A stretch of 64,000 nt of DNA from Silene conica (lineage: Eukaryota; Streptophyta; Magnoliopsida; Caryophyllales; Caryophyllaceae), in assembly GCA_029255685.2 (NCBI GenBank), contig CM055313.2, forward strand, positions 69,542,641-69,606,640, written 5' to 3'. A model generated the notes under the pieces. The model did no database searches. It was not told the origin of the DNA and was given only the letters and a program-made list of their open reading frames with translations. The number at the start of each line of letters is the position of its first letter. Positions within the stretch are counted from its first letter, which is position 1. This document shows, piece after piece, positions 49,001-59,098 of this stretch. The position numbers and the translations under genes are program-made.

Positions 49001-49548
49001 CTTTCAACCCTTCAAACTCCTCAATTCAATGAACCATGAAATTACACAAAAAGAACACAACTTTTTGCAATTTCGAAACCAACCCACTTAATAATTTGGT
49101 GTATATGATTGAAATTGAATGAAACCCAGTTGAAATTTTGGGTAAAAATGGGTGCCCAAGTGATTGAACAGGCAAGTTAGCAAGTATAGTATACCGTAAA
49201 AATATATGAAAGTGATGAAAAGGGATTTGTTTCCTTATGATAATAGTAGGTAAAAAAAGTTTGTGATTTGAGTGAAGTATTGAAGTGAGATTTTAGTAAA
49301 TGGAAAGGGAGGGATTAGAAGGACTTGGAGATTGATTATGTAATTGGGGAAGTGAAATTGGAAAATCAAGATTTAGTTTTTATGCGTTATACTGTACTCT
49401 ATTTTTTAAAGAGAAAGGGTAGATCATGTGCCAAAGGGACATGTTTTGCTCGCGCTCTGGTCATACTGTATTACTGTCACCCTGGTTGGTGGTGGCCGGT
49501 GTGTACGTAGATCTCCGACCTTTTTTTTAACTTTTTAAGAAAATACTA
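49001..49548. other. 5' flank of GAUT11
   Basis: Upstream region of the minus-strand gene. No convincing TATA position and no other gene. Confidence 0.4.
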
Positions 49549-49804
49549 CTCCCTCCCTTCTTTTTATATCAACCCAAATCCCCTTTTGACACTATTCACA
49601 AACGAGTATTCAACTTATTTTTCTCTCAATTCATTCACGGAAATATATTCATGTGAGATCTTTTCTGGATTGTCTTGATAAGGGAATTAAGAATATCAAA
49701 CTTTTATAATTTTTAGTAGTATGTAGCTAAAGATATAATCAAAATAAAATAAACATCGGCAAACGTGTATAAAGAAATGGGTGATATAAAAAGAATGGAG
49801 GGAG
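49549..49804. mobile_element. Stowaway MITE, 256 bp
   Basis: TA duplication at 49547-49548 and 49805-49806. Termini CTCCCTCCCTTCTTTTTATA / inverse ..TATAAAAAGAATGGAGGGAG. Confidence 0.85.
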
Positions 49805-50061
49805 TAATAAACATTTGGTTTTTTAAAAGACCATTATAGATATTAAGATAATTTTTTTTGTTAAAAAAAGTTGAATTAAATTTAATGGAGTTAAGCTAAC
49901 TTAATCGCGTTAGCTAAAATAAAAGTTAATTTGTATAAAGATAAGTTAAACGGAACTGAACTAGATAATGTTAAACTAAACTGAAATAAGATGTAATTAA
50001 GTTGAAAATAACATTGTCTAAGAATAAAATGGGTTGAATATCACTCTATATATACAAAGAT
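49805..50061. other. Intergenic, AT-rich
   Basis: Nothing recognised; ends in the 9-bp duplication TACAAAGAT. Confidence 0.4.
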
Positions 50062-50257
50062 TAGTAAGTCTTGTTTGCGACGGGTCGTTATTTGTGACGG
50101 ATATTTTGTGAGATAAAATGAATACAAAATGAGTTAGTAGAGAAAGGGGACCACAGGAATAGTGTTGGAGAGAGAGAAAAAGTTGGTATTTTATGAGAGA
50201 AAACGGTATCCGTCACAAGCTTGCGACGGATAGTGCCGTTGCAAATAAGAATTTGTG
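50062..50257. mobile_element. Mutator-like MITE, 196 bp, copy 2
   Basis: The exact 9-bp duplication TACAAAGAT flanks it (50053-50061 and 50258-50266). Same termini and interior as copy 1 at 20177-20371. Confidence 0.85.
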
Positions 50258-51546
50258 TACAAAGATAGATGAGACAACAATTAATCAATCACTAAACACT
50301 CTATTTTTTTTGTCTCGTCCATCTAATTGACCGTTTTATTATTTAAGAGTAAAAAACAGAGGTTTTTTATAATTCATTTTGTTATTTTTCTCATTGTCAC
50401 AACAAAATAAGCGGAGTTCACTGGTTAAAACTTACAACTTAAGCGAAATTTGATGGAGACGCACTAAGAACAATCATGTGAAGGTTATTATGACTTAAGA
50501 CAAGCCTATGAATGTGGAGATTTCGCTCGTCATAGGAAAATAGATGGATAAAAGTGGAATGGTATCACTCAGTCATGTAATTTATATTCATTGAATTTCT
50601 TGTATAAGACGGTAAAATAGTCTCATATTTCAGCAAAGGTGAAAATAAAAGGAGATGGCGATAGTTTTAAAATAAGAGTTAAGACGATGGTAGTAGAGTT
50701 GTAGGCAAGACGAGACCAACTGATATTCATTATGTTTCTGAAGTTCAATTTCTGCCGGCGTTCTTCCCCTCTATAATTGTGAAATGGCAATTCACAATAT
50801 ACAATAGAAAAGTAAGATGATATTTTACAAAAGCTTAAAATGTAAGCAGTAGTCAGTAGACAACAAATCTTGGCGTTTTGGACTGCCGACAGATTCATAC
50901 TCAAGTTAATCCTACAAAACTAAACAAACTGATTTACTTCCCCTTTCCTCGCTGTTTCTTATTTGCTTTTAGAGAGATAATTAATTAATTTAATGTCACT
51001 GACGGAACCAAGATTTAAAGTTAGCAGTAACTGGATAATTTGGAATATAACAAGATAAATAAAAATTTAATTTAGTCTCAGTGGATAGTTTTTCTGCACA
51101 CCGTCTACACTTTAATACCAAGGTAGACGGCGAAAGTAAGTTGAGAGTGTAAGAACTAAGAACACTTGGAAAATGAAAACTGTCCAAGAGTACACCATAG
51201 CATTTGCAGTTTGCATTTTCTGATGCTCTTTAGACAGTTTGCATTTTCTCATTCTCATGAAATTACTTTCACCGTTTAGCCAATTCACGGCCTTGTCATT
51301 TGTTTCGGGTTAACCTTAAGTTACAAAAGGCCATAGCCCTCGACTCCTCGACAAAATTGTTTTCTTGAATTATGCAGTTATCATTGACCTGACAACCTCA
51401 TTCCGGATCAGAGTAAAATGAGATATACAGAGTAAGCGTATTGACACAATTTCTGAATGTACAGTGTACAATAAATTACATTTGCTATAGTTACCAAAAT
51501 CCTATCTTTTAAGCCTACTACATTTCGGTGTATGATAATGAAGAAG
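50258..51546. other. Intergenic, 3' side of the USP gene
   Basis: No family-bearing ORF. A duplicated word (CAGTTTGCATTTTCTNAT..) at about 51207-51256 is the only repeat noted. The last 100 bases probably include the 3' UTR of the minus-strand gene. Confidence 0.45.
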
Positions 51547-52603
51547 CTAGGCTAAGAGCCAGAAATTCTTGTGACGCTTAGTGGTAATTAAATAGCCACC
51601 GAGTTTCTTGCTCTTCCTTCTCACGGCGATTGTCATGCAATCAGCATTTTGAATGCAATAATCCACTACACCGTGACTGCTCCTATTTCTCCCTGCCCAC
51701 CTCATCATAAACCTCCACGCTATAGACCGTCTTCTATGCCCAAGTACTAGTAAGGATGCCTTTTGTTCCTTTGCTTGCTCTACAATTATCGGACCTTTAT
51801 CCTTTCCGGACAGCGCCACTACTTCCACGTCTACCTGTTTAACATCATACACCTTGTTTTCATTACAAAGGGTTCCTACTTCCTAGCTATATGATGCCAT
51901 ATGCTTGAATAATCTCACACGAGGCGTGCACGCGTGCAAGAAGGTGTATAAGATGGTGTGTTGGTAGATAAATGATATGATGAAATCGGTAGTTAGACAT
52001 ACCCCGGGCTTTTTGCTTTGACAGACACCTTTCATGGAGTAGAGCAGTCCATAAGCTTTCGGATTGATGTCCCCCTCGAATTTAAGACCTGTATTTATGA
52101 AATGTTCCGGATTAAACCCTTGTTATATTAATGTCTCTGTACTTATGTTTTCTAAATAGAACCAACATTTAGATTGTACGAGAAACATCTCGAAACAGTC
52201 TCGCTTTGTTGGTAACACGAGAGGAAGGCTGTGTACATCCGACCCCCTTACCCCGTAATATGTAAGAAGAGTTGATGATTGTATGTTACATACCTCTACT
52301 TGATGGCTTAGCTAGGTGAAGAAGAACAACCGTATCCTCTTTCTGAACAGTATGGGAGAGTGCCCATTGCAGAGCACCTTTCGCCTCCTGCGTTGCATCA
52401 ACCACAACCATGATCCTATTACCATTCTTAGACTCGTTTTTTTCCGACTTCTCATCACAACTCCTAAAACTCGAGCTGCTACAATCATCATAGTACTCAT
52501 TCTTGTGGGTAAACTTGATGGAATTATACACCGGGTTCGTTTGTAACGATGGCAAACGTACTTTAATCCAAGCTTTCCTTATACGGAAGCAAAACCCTGG
52601 CAT
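51547..52603 (-). CDS. Universal stress protein A-domain protein, three exons
   Basis: Exons 52294-52603, 52003-52088 and 51547-51834, each with GT..AG borders and consistent phases, give about 227 residues. After a 60-residue basic/Ser-rich head comes the UspA strand NRIMVVVDATQEAKGALQWA, then TVVLLHLAKPSS. Exon 2 gives LYSMKGVCQSKKPG. Exon 3 gives VDVEVVALSGKDKGPIIVEQ followed by the hydrophobic ASLLVLGHRRR and a C-terminal CMTIAVRRKSK. The family folds as an alpha/beta ATP-binding-like domain. In plants, members of this long-headed type are annotated as USP or adenine-nucleotide alpha hydrolase-like proteins of unknown role. The classical G2xG9xG(S/T) ATP loop is not clean (LGHRRRSIAWRF..GRNRSSHG), so ATP binding is uncertain. 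Confidence 0.88.
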
Positions 52604-52721
52604 TTTCGTACCTACTTTCGCCTTCGATATCTCACTTATTATTCACCTCAAATTTGCACTGTATTTGCTCTCTGGGGTGTATATATTAACAGAAGAAATG
52701 TATAAAAGAAGACAACTTTGA

Positions 52722-52729
52722 TATATATA
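52722..52729 (-). promoter_or_regulatory. TATA box of the USP gene
   Basis: TATATATA on the minus strand about 120 bases before the ATG, at plausible spacing for a leader of about 80-90 bases. Confidence 0.4.
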
Positions 52730-54745
52730 GTTGTTACTTACATGTGGCACAAGATCATAAGGGACAGTTTAGAATGCAATTAATTAATGAGAAGCTCTTC
52801 TTTAAGACCGGTTATTTGACTTGTATAAATGGGATATAAATGGTACATGTAGATCTCTTAAACGCGTCAATTGGGTAAGTTCGGGTCGGATTAATTCGAT
52901 TTGGATTTTTTTCAGTTTTGCAATAATAATTTTGGCCGAGTCGAGTTGAGTCATGTCATGTCATTTCGGGTTTAGGTTATTTTTCGGCGGGTTATTATTA
53001 AGTTATTCGGGATAACAATCATTATACGATAATCAACCATTCGAGTCAGGTTGAATAGGGTTGGGTAAATTCAGGTTCTAAATTCGGGCGTGGACAGTGG
53101 ACACTGTCAAGTTGGAAGAGCTTTATCAATTCTAGTCCCAATGCCTTTTGTTTAATTATATTTTATTTATATTATTTGAGGCGAATATATCAAACTTAAT
53201 TAAGAATTTGGGTTAATATGCGGATTAAGCAAAAGACAGTAAGGACATAGTAGTTGGGCAAACGTTATTTTAAGAGAGACGACGTGCCAACCATTGTTCA
53301 TATATTTTGACTTTGTATATTGTATAAATGTATAGTGGCTTTAGTTAATTAAAAAAAGGTGATTTTTATGGTTGGTAATCTTTGTTTGTTTCTATGGTTT
53401 TTCTAATTTTGGGATTGGGACATTTTCCTAAACGTGCTCACCAGTCAGTCCCTCACCATTAAGCTGCTGATTAGTTGTCCAGATATTACAATTTACAACC
53501 AGTATACGTCTCCGAATATTATCTGAACAATAAATCTCCCTTGTGACGATAATTCATCACAATTATATAACAGGTCGGGTATCTCCCACTTGTATAGGTA
53601 AAACAAGTTTGGGAAATCACAAAGAGTTTTTCTTTCCTATTCACATGGATAATATTTGACCCGTCACAAATTTGTATTAGAATTTGGTTATCTAAAAGTA
53701 ACTCTGAATAATTTAATGCACTATCGTCTCTTGAAAGTATGTTTGTTTAATTAAAAATCGTTGAGTTAATATATTTGTTTAATATATCTGGTAAGTGTAC
53801 CTCACTGACAGTTGAAGATGACGATGATTTACATGAATAGTCGGCCAAAAAACAAGGACAAAAAGCAGGTATGAGGTTGAATCAAACTCAATTATTCAGC
53901 ATTCATGTGTTTGATTATTATTTTGTAAAGTTTCAACATCAAACCATGTCATCCTAACTGCATTTGTATAAGTCAACTATACAAAGCCGTCTTGCTTGGA
54001 CTTCATCTGTGCATATACTCTTCCACCAGTTATATAAAATCGGCTTATGCTACGACCACTCACAAAGTGACATGCTACTTTGTTGGAATTATACGGATTT
54101 GCATATATGTACGATACGGTTTTATAAAAAACATATCGTATCCTGGTCGAGCAAAAATGAAACCATATATACAGTTTTTTACACGATTTAACATTTATAT
54201 ATTTAAAAAAAAAATACAGCAAGTTCCTCTTTCAAATTCACACTTCTAATGTTTTTTTTATGACTTGTTTCAGTTCTTCATCGGAGATGGTCAAGTTAGA
54301 AATAATTATTAGCTCTTGAATTGTTATAATGATTAATTGGACATTTATCATTAAATTGTATCCTTATACACGGATTTTGTATACATGGTTTTTCCGGGTA
54401 TCCAAAAAAAGTATATAAGATTAAACCTATCTGAGCCGTATATTGATTTTTGCGATTCTTTAAACCATTTATTCAATAAAGTTTCGAAAACACTATTTGG
54501 GTTAACTATTCGGGTATGATTATAGTGAGTCAGGTCAAGTCACTCAAGCTTAAGTCTTGGTTTCAGATGTTGGGTCGGATAGAAGTCGGGTCATTTGCAC
54601 CATGTATATATTTTGACAAATACAATTGAACACATTTAAGTAAAATGACCATTTTTTATTAATTGCACTATACGTACACAATAACTATTAGAAGTAATAT
54701 TCAGTCATTCATTTATGTGCAGATGTGCTCAACTATGAACATTTA
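52730..54745. other. Intergenic upstream of the USP gene
   Basis: Contains TCGGGT-rich low-complexity stretches (about 52870-53090) and an element-like block at about 53535-53670 with TTGTGACG in inverted orientation at its ends (weak MITE). Overlapping open frames at 53964-54249 on both strands have no family features. No gene called. Confidence 0.45.
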
Positions 54746-55104
54746 GGCCCTGTTTTTTTGGACTTCAAGTCACTTGATTTAAGTTCACTTTAGATCTTAA
54801 GTTCAGTTCTTATAAGTTCAGTTCAGTTCCTATAAGTTCAGTTCAGTTCAGATCCTATAAGTTCAGTTCCTATAAGTTCGGTTTAGTTAAGTTCAGTTCC
54901 TATAAGTTCAGTTTAGTTAAGTTCAGTTCAGCTCATATAAACTCAATTCAAAAAAGCTATATACGAAGTATTATTTTAACAACCGATTAAAAAACATTTC
55001 GCTTTAATTATTCGATACACGTTAAAAAAAATAACAAATTATTAATAATTGCCGTTTTTACAATCTCATTAATACAAAACGATCTTATACCCACTCACGC
55101 TAAT

Positions 55105-55352
55105 GCCATATGCGCGAATACAAGCATAGACCACCTGAAGGAATGGTAGAATACTTTAACTATCGACATTCATCATCGAGAATAAAAGTTGAAATGACGT
55201 TTGGTCAATTAAAGAAAATATGGAAGGGGTTAAAAATCATGCCCCAAATATCATATAAGTATCAAATATCGATCATTGTTTCTACATTCACCCTCCATAA
55301 TTGTATAAGAATGCACGCTCTTGAAATTATACAACATGATATGAACATTTAA
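55105..55352 (+). pseudogene. PIF/Harbinger DDE nuclease remnant
   Basis: PEGMVEYFNYRHSSSRIKVE followed by MTFGQLKKIWKGLK and TFTLHNCIRMHA matches the distal DDE_Tnp_4 region (EYFNYRHSSLRN.IER.FG.LK..). The catalytic N-terminal and middle parts are missing, and downstream frames break up after the stop at about 55350. A trace of an acidic tail (IDNEDEVDEDYDNMK) is readable near 55465-55510. Confidence 0.75.
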
Positions 55353-55571
55353 GGAGCATTAGACTCAGGCATATTTGATAAAAGCGGAAGACGGTCATGT
55401 ATAAGGTACGAAGCAACATAGTCAAATATATTTGGCGAGGCTATGGATTCTTTGTCGATAGTGATATTGATAATGAAGATGAAGTAGATGAGGATTATGA
55501 TAATATGAAAATAAATGGTTAGAAAAAATTGTAATATGTTGATTCTTTTTTATCGTAATGTAATCGTAGTA

Positions 55572-55865
55572 CTCCCTCCTATTCCGAATAATTGTCACAT
55601 TTCGGGTTGGGCACGGGAATTAAGGAATTCATTTGTTTATGTAAAGTAATGTGTGGGGTGGGAAGATTGGAGAGAGGGAATGTATTATTGATTATTATTG
55701 TGAGTAGAGGTGATTAAAATAAGTAATGTTGTGGGGTAAGGTGGGGTATTATTGTGGGTTAGAGTGAATAAAATAAGTATAAACAATGTCCCAAAATGGA
55801 ATATGTGACAATTACGTGAATAGACGAAAACGGCAAATGTGACAGTTATTCAGAATAGGAGGGAG
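55572..55865. mobile_element. Stowaway MITE, 294 bp, nested in the PIF element
   Basis: TA duplication at 55570-55571 and 55866-55867. Termini CTCCCTCCTATTCCGAATAA / inverse ..TTATTCAGAATAGGAGGGAG. Confidence 0.88.
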
Positions 55866-56281
55866 TATAATGTATGAACTATGAACAAATCATTGTATAT
55901 AAAGTGAAAAATATTTTATATTACTTTGTGTTTTAGACTACCTTTTATCAATGCCTTCTCTTGCATAATAATAATAATAATAATAGTTAACTTAAATTAA
56001 ATTAACTTTATTAAATTCGGATCTTATAAATTCAGTTCAGTTCAGTTCAGATCCTATAAGTTCAGTTCAGTTCAGTTCAGATCCTACAAGTTCCGTTCAG
56101 ATCCTATAAGTTCAGTTCAGTTCCTATAAGTTTAGTTCAGTTCAGTTTCTATAAATTCAGTTCAGTTCAGTTTAGTTCTTATAAGTTCAGTTCAGATCCT
56201 ATAAGTTCAGTTCAGTTCAGATCTTATAAATTCAGTTCAGTTTAGTACAGTTAAGTTTCAGTCCAAAAGAACAAGCCCTTA

Positions 56282-56557
56282 GTAGTGCAAATGAAATCTA
56301 CCTCTGATTTTCACATTTAAGTGTTCACTCCATTAGACTATTCGTATTTGTGTTCTAAATTTAATATGGTGAATGATTGTGAAACGTATTTATTGTATGT
56401 TCACTGGCAACTGTAGTCGCAAGTGTGGCAAGACCGGCAATCACAGGAAAATGTTCATATTGACTAAACTAGCTTCTTGCGGGATGGTCTTAATTATGTA
56501 AAGTGAAACTCATTTAATGAGGGGACTTCCAACAATCTTTTATCTTTTATAAAATTA
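56282..56557. other. Intergenic, nothing recognised
   Basis: No gene or repeat recognised. Confidence 0.35.
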
Positions 56558-56772
56558 TTAGGTCTTCTGAGAGACCGAGATTATTGTACAAATTTAAAAA
56601 TAAGTGATACTAAAAGTAATATAATAGGTACAAATCAGGATTAAATGTAAATAAGTACGAAATTACTACGGTACGGTCAATGTCAAAAGGGCCACAAAAT
56701 ACAAATAAAATGGTACAAAAGAATTGTCTCTCAATAATTTATTGAAAGACCGTTTCTTTCAAGTTTGAGTGT
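56558..56772. mobile_element. MITE, second copy of the family at 36876
   Basis: GGTCTTCTGAGAGACCGAGATTATTGTACAAA.. with the inverse end GTCTCTCAATAATTTATTGA..CTTTCAAG. Shares interior blocks with 36876-37130 but is shorter. Confidence 0.6.
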
Positions 56773-56777
56773 TATAA

Positions 56778-57111
56778 GACCATCCCCAAGCAAAAGGTCG
56801 ATTTAATCGAGTCAATAACGTATTAACCCTTAATCTCACCTTATTGACATTGACCCTCTTTTATCCTCCCAAGCAGAAAGTCGATTTAATCGAGTCAATA
56901 ACATAGTTTTTCTTTTCTTTTTTTTCTATTTCTAATTTGTAACCAATGAGAGTTTGCCACGTAAGGGGTCAATTGGGGAGTCAATTTGCTCCACCTTGGG
57001 TCACAAATTGACCCTCAACACTATTGGGTCAATCCTAATTTCCACTTAATTGTAATTAACTTGACCCAAGCAAGCAATTGACCTAGCAATTGACCTTGCT
57101 TGGGGATGGTC
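56778..57111. mobile_element. Tourist-like MITE, 334 bp
   Basis: TAA duplication at 56775-56777 and 57112-57114. Termini GACCATCCCCAAGCAA / inverse TTGCTTGGGGATGGTC. Inside, GTCGATTTAATCGAGTCAAT occurs twice. Confidence 0.75.
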
Positions 57112-57123
57112 TAAAACAGAAAA

Positions 57124-57180
57124 CTAGTTTAGTTGCCCGTGAAAATCACGGGGCGCTTATGACGATTTTTTCGAAAATAC
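57124..57180 (-). mobile_element. Helitron 3' terminus (minus strand), remainder not delimited
   Basis: CTAGTTTAGTTGCCCGTGAA followed by AATCACGGGGCGC at 57124 is the inverse of a hairpin-plus-CTAG end, after host A. It matches the terminus at 13681-13684. I could not find its 5' end; the mariner at 57480 may lie within it. Confidence 0.55.
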
Positions 57181-57721
57181 ATTTAAAATATACCCCGGGC
57201 ATGTTTAGTTTGTTTTTTTATGTATGGATTCGGATATTGGAGGGTTGTCAATGACGCTCGTCCTAGCTAAAAAGTTACAATCTCCCAAGTTTTAAAATTA
57301 TTGATAGAGTTAGTTCACGACTAAGTTTGTGTAACCCGTCTCCCAGCATGCATTTTTCTTCATTGTTACATATCCTCTCCTCAAATAACTTCTTACCTCC
57401 TAATAAATTAATAATCAAATTTCAAATGTCATATAATGAATATAGACATTAATATAGACATACTCAATACAAAATTGTACTCCCTCCTACCCATTATAAG
57501 TGTCATGTTCTTCGTTTTTTTTATTCGTCAAGGTGTCCCGTTGTGTACTATTTAGACTGTTTTATTACCTTTTTACCCTTCACTATTTCTATTTATTACC
57601 CACCCACTCACCCCTAACCCAATATAATTAATTACTCTACCCAACCCACTAACCCCATTTACCCACTAACCCAGTCCATTTATCATCCTAACCCAACCCA
57701 GTAAAACCCCATCAACCCTAA

Positions 57722-58016
57722 TTGCTCCCGCCACTTATTAACATCCCAAACCCTAATTTCCCTTCTTCACTCTTCCTCCGCAGCCTTGTTCTCCATGCTT
57801 TCTCTTCTGCACATTATTCTCTCTTATTGTCTCTACCACAACATGTCCTCTCTTATTCTGTTCTCATCTCCTCTCATCTCATACTCTTTCTTCTTCACTT
57901 ATCGTCATTTTTCTGTGTAAATAACTCTTTAAATGGTATTATCATGGATTGTTTGTATAGATCTTGTTATTATTTGAAAGATCTATGATAATAGTTGCGA
58001 TATAAGGGGAAAATAA
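57722..58016 (+). promoter_or_regulatory. Pyrimidine-rich leader-like region before the mariner passenger ORF
   Basis: A long CT-rich stretch (TCTCTTATTGTCTC, CATCTCCTCTCATCTCATAC) resembles plant 5' leaders and precedes the ATG at 58017. Open frames inside it look compositional. Confidence 0.3.
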
Positions 58017-58502
58017 ATGGAAAAAAACGTGATGTTTGCTGGTCAGATTGATTTGAAAGTTATGGAGAAACGATATGAGGAGTTTGATTTTGGGGATGAG
58101 GAGATGGATGGTGAGACAAAGATGCAGGATGAGGGAGTTGTTGCATGTCGGGAAAGGAGAAGGAAGGAAGGAAGCGATCAGAGGAAGGGTGAGCTTTGGT
58201 TAGCACGATGTAAGATTCCGGAGAAACGATTGACCTTTATGGAAGATCTGGTGAAATTTTGGCCTGAGTTTGGTGTTTTAATGGAGTATGAGGTTGACTT
58301 GGATAAAAGAGAGATGGAGTCTGAGGTTGCATGTGTGCCTGGGGCTGCATGTGTGCCTGAGGTTCTTAGTTGTTCAGAACCGGACTTAGATTTGGTTTCC
58401 ATAAGAAATAATCCAACTATACGAAGTTGGTTTATGAAAGAGGTTGCTAAATATTGGCCTGGTTTTAATGAGACAGAGGAAGATGAATCCTTCTGTGTTT
58501 AA
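58017..58502 (+). CDS. Unknown 161-residue protein carried inside the mariner element
   Basis: I do not recognise this protein. The frame is intact, starts ATGGAAAAAAACGTG and ends FCV. It is strongly charged (EEFDFGDEEMDGE, CRERRRKEGSDQRKGE), with no membrane segment or signal peptide. It has two similar short motifs, FMEDLVKFWPEFG (about 74-86) and WFMKEVAKYWPGFN (138-151), and a small duplication ACVPGAACVPEV (105-116). It lies on the opposite strand to the transposase and converges with it, 600 bases away. It could be a captured host gene fragment or a second element-encoded protein. Whether it is expressed is unknown. Confidence 0.5.
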   Translation: MEKNVMFAGQIDLKVMEKRYEEFDFGDEEMDGETKMQDEGVVACRERRRKEGSDQRKGELWLARCKIPEKRLTFMEDLVKFWPEFGVLMEYEVDLDKREMESEVACVPGAACVPEVLSCSEPDLDLVSIRNNPTIRSWFMKEVAKYWPGFNETEEDESFCV

Positions 58503-58859
58503 TTTATTGAGCCCTGATCTTCGAAGGTTTTCTCTTACTTTCTTTACTTTTTTTTTTTCGAGGGACTAGTGATGATAGTGTATTTGTTATCCTTTTAATT
58601 TCCGCTTCATCATAATTAAAAACCCACTGATCTCTATTGTGAGGGCTATTGATTGCCAACAACATTGTTGGTCATATACAATGCCACCACCTTTTCTGGT
58701 GATGAGGATGTATATGATCAACAACGTTGACGAGGTTGTTTACGTTTGCTAGTTAATCTGAAATGCTACCATAACTTAATATCCTTGAGTGCCATATTTT
58801 GAAATATACAAAATGAGTTGCAAAGTTCTAGTCTTCGTCTGCAAAACCTTAACTGCTGG

Positions 58860-59060
58860 TGAATGTTGTTTTTTCTACTGCTGGTACTTCTGCTGTCTGC
58901 AATTGTAGTATTTAATCTGTGCTTCGTTCTTCTTCTGTCTGCAAAATATCTACTGATGGTACTTCTGCTGTCTGCAATTTTTATTCTGCTCTGTAATTTA
59001 TTTGTCTGCAAAATATTGTCTGCTGGTGGTAATTCTTCTGTCTGCATCATTGTGTTTGTA
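58860..59060. repeat. Degenerate CTGCTG..TCTGTCTGCAA repeats, mariner 3' side
   Basis: TCTGCTGTCTGCAA / TTCTGTCTGCAAAATAT words recur about five times at roughly 30-60 base spacing between the passenger ORF and the transposase stop. Confidence 0.65.
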
Positions 59061-59098
59061 CATACTTCACCTGCAAAATGTCAGTCTTCCTACATTCT

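Larger units (their letters stand above)
54746..56278 (+). mobile_element. PIF/Harbinger-type element with TTCAG-rich subterminal arrays
   Basis: TTA target duplication at 54743-54745 and 56279-56281. Termini GGCCCTGTTTTTTTGGACT / inverse of AGTCCAAAAGAACAAGCCC. Both ends carry arrays of AGTTCAGTTCCTATAAGTTC-type words (54795-54945, 56015-56255). A transposase remnant lies inside, and a Stowaway has inserted at 55572. Confidence 0.8.

Noticed and set aside
53964..54249. Overlapping frames of 75-85 codons on both strands
   Set aside because: No motif, opposite-strand overlap, AT-rich intergenic context.
54795..56255. TTCAG arrays read as satellite DNA or a CRISPR-like repeat
   Set aside because: They sit at both inner ends of a PIF/Harbinger element, are irregular and have no unique spacers. 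A plant nuclear context also excludes CRISPR.
58178..58402. Antisense frame within the mariner passenger ORF
   Set aside because: It is a shadow of the longer plus-strand frame with less natural composition.
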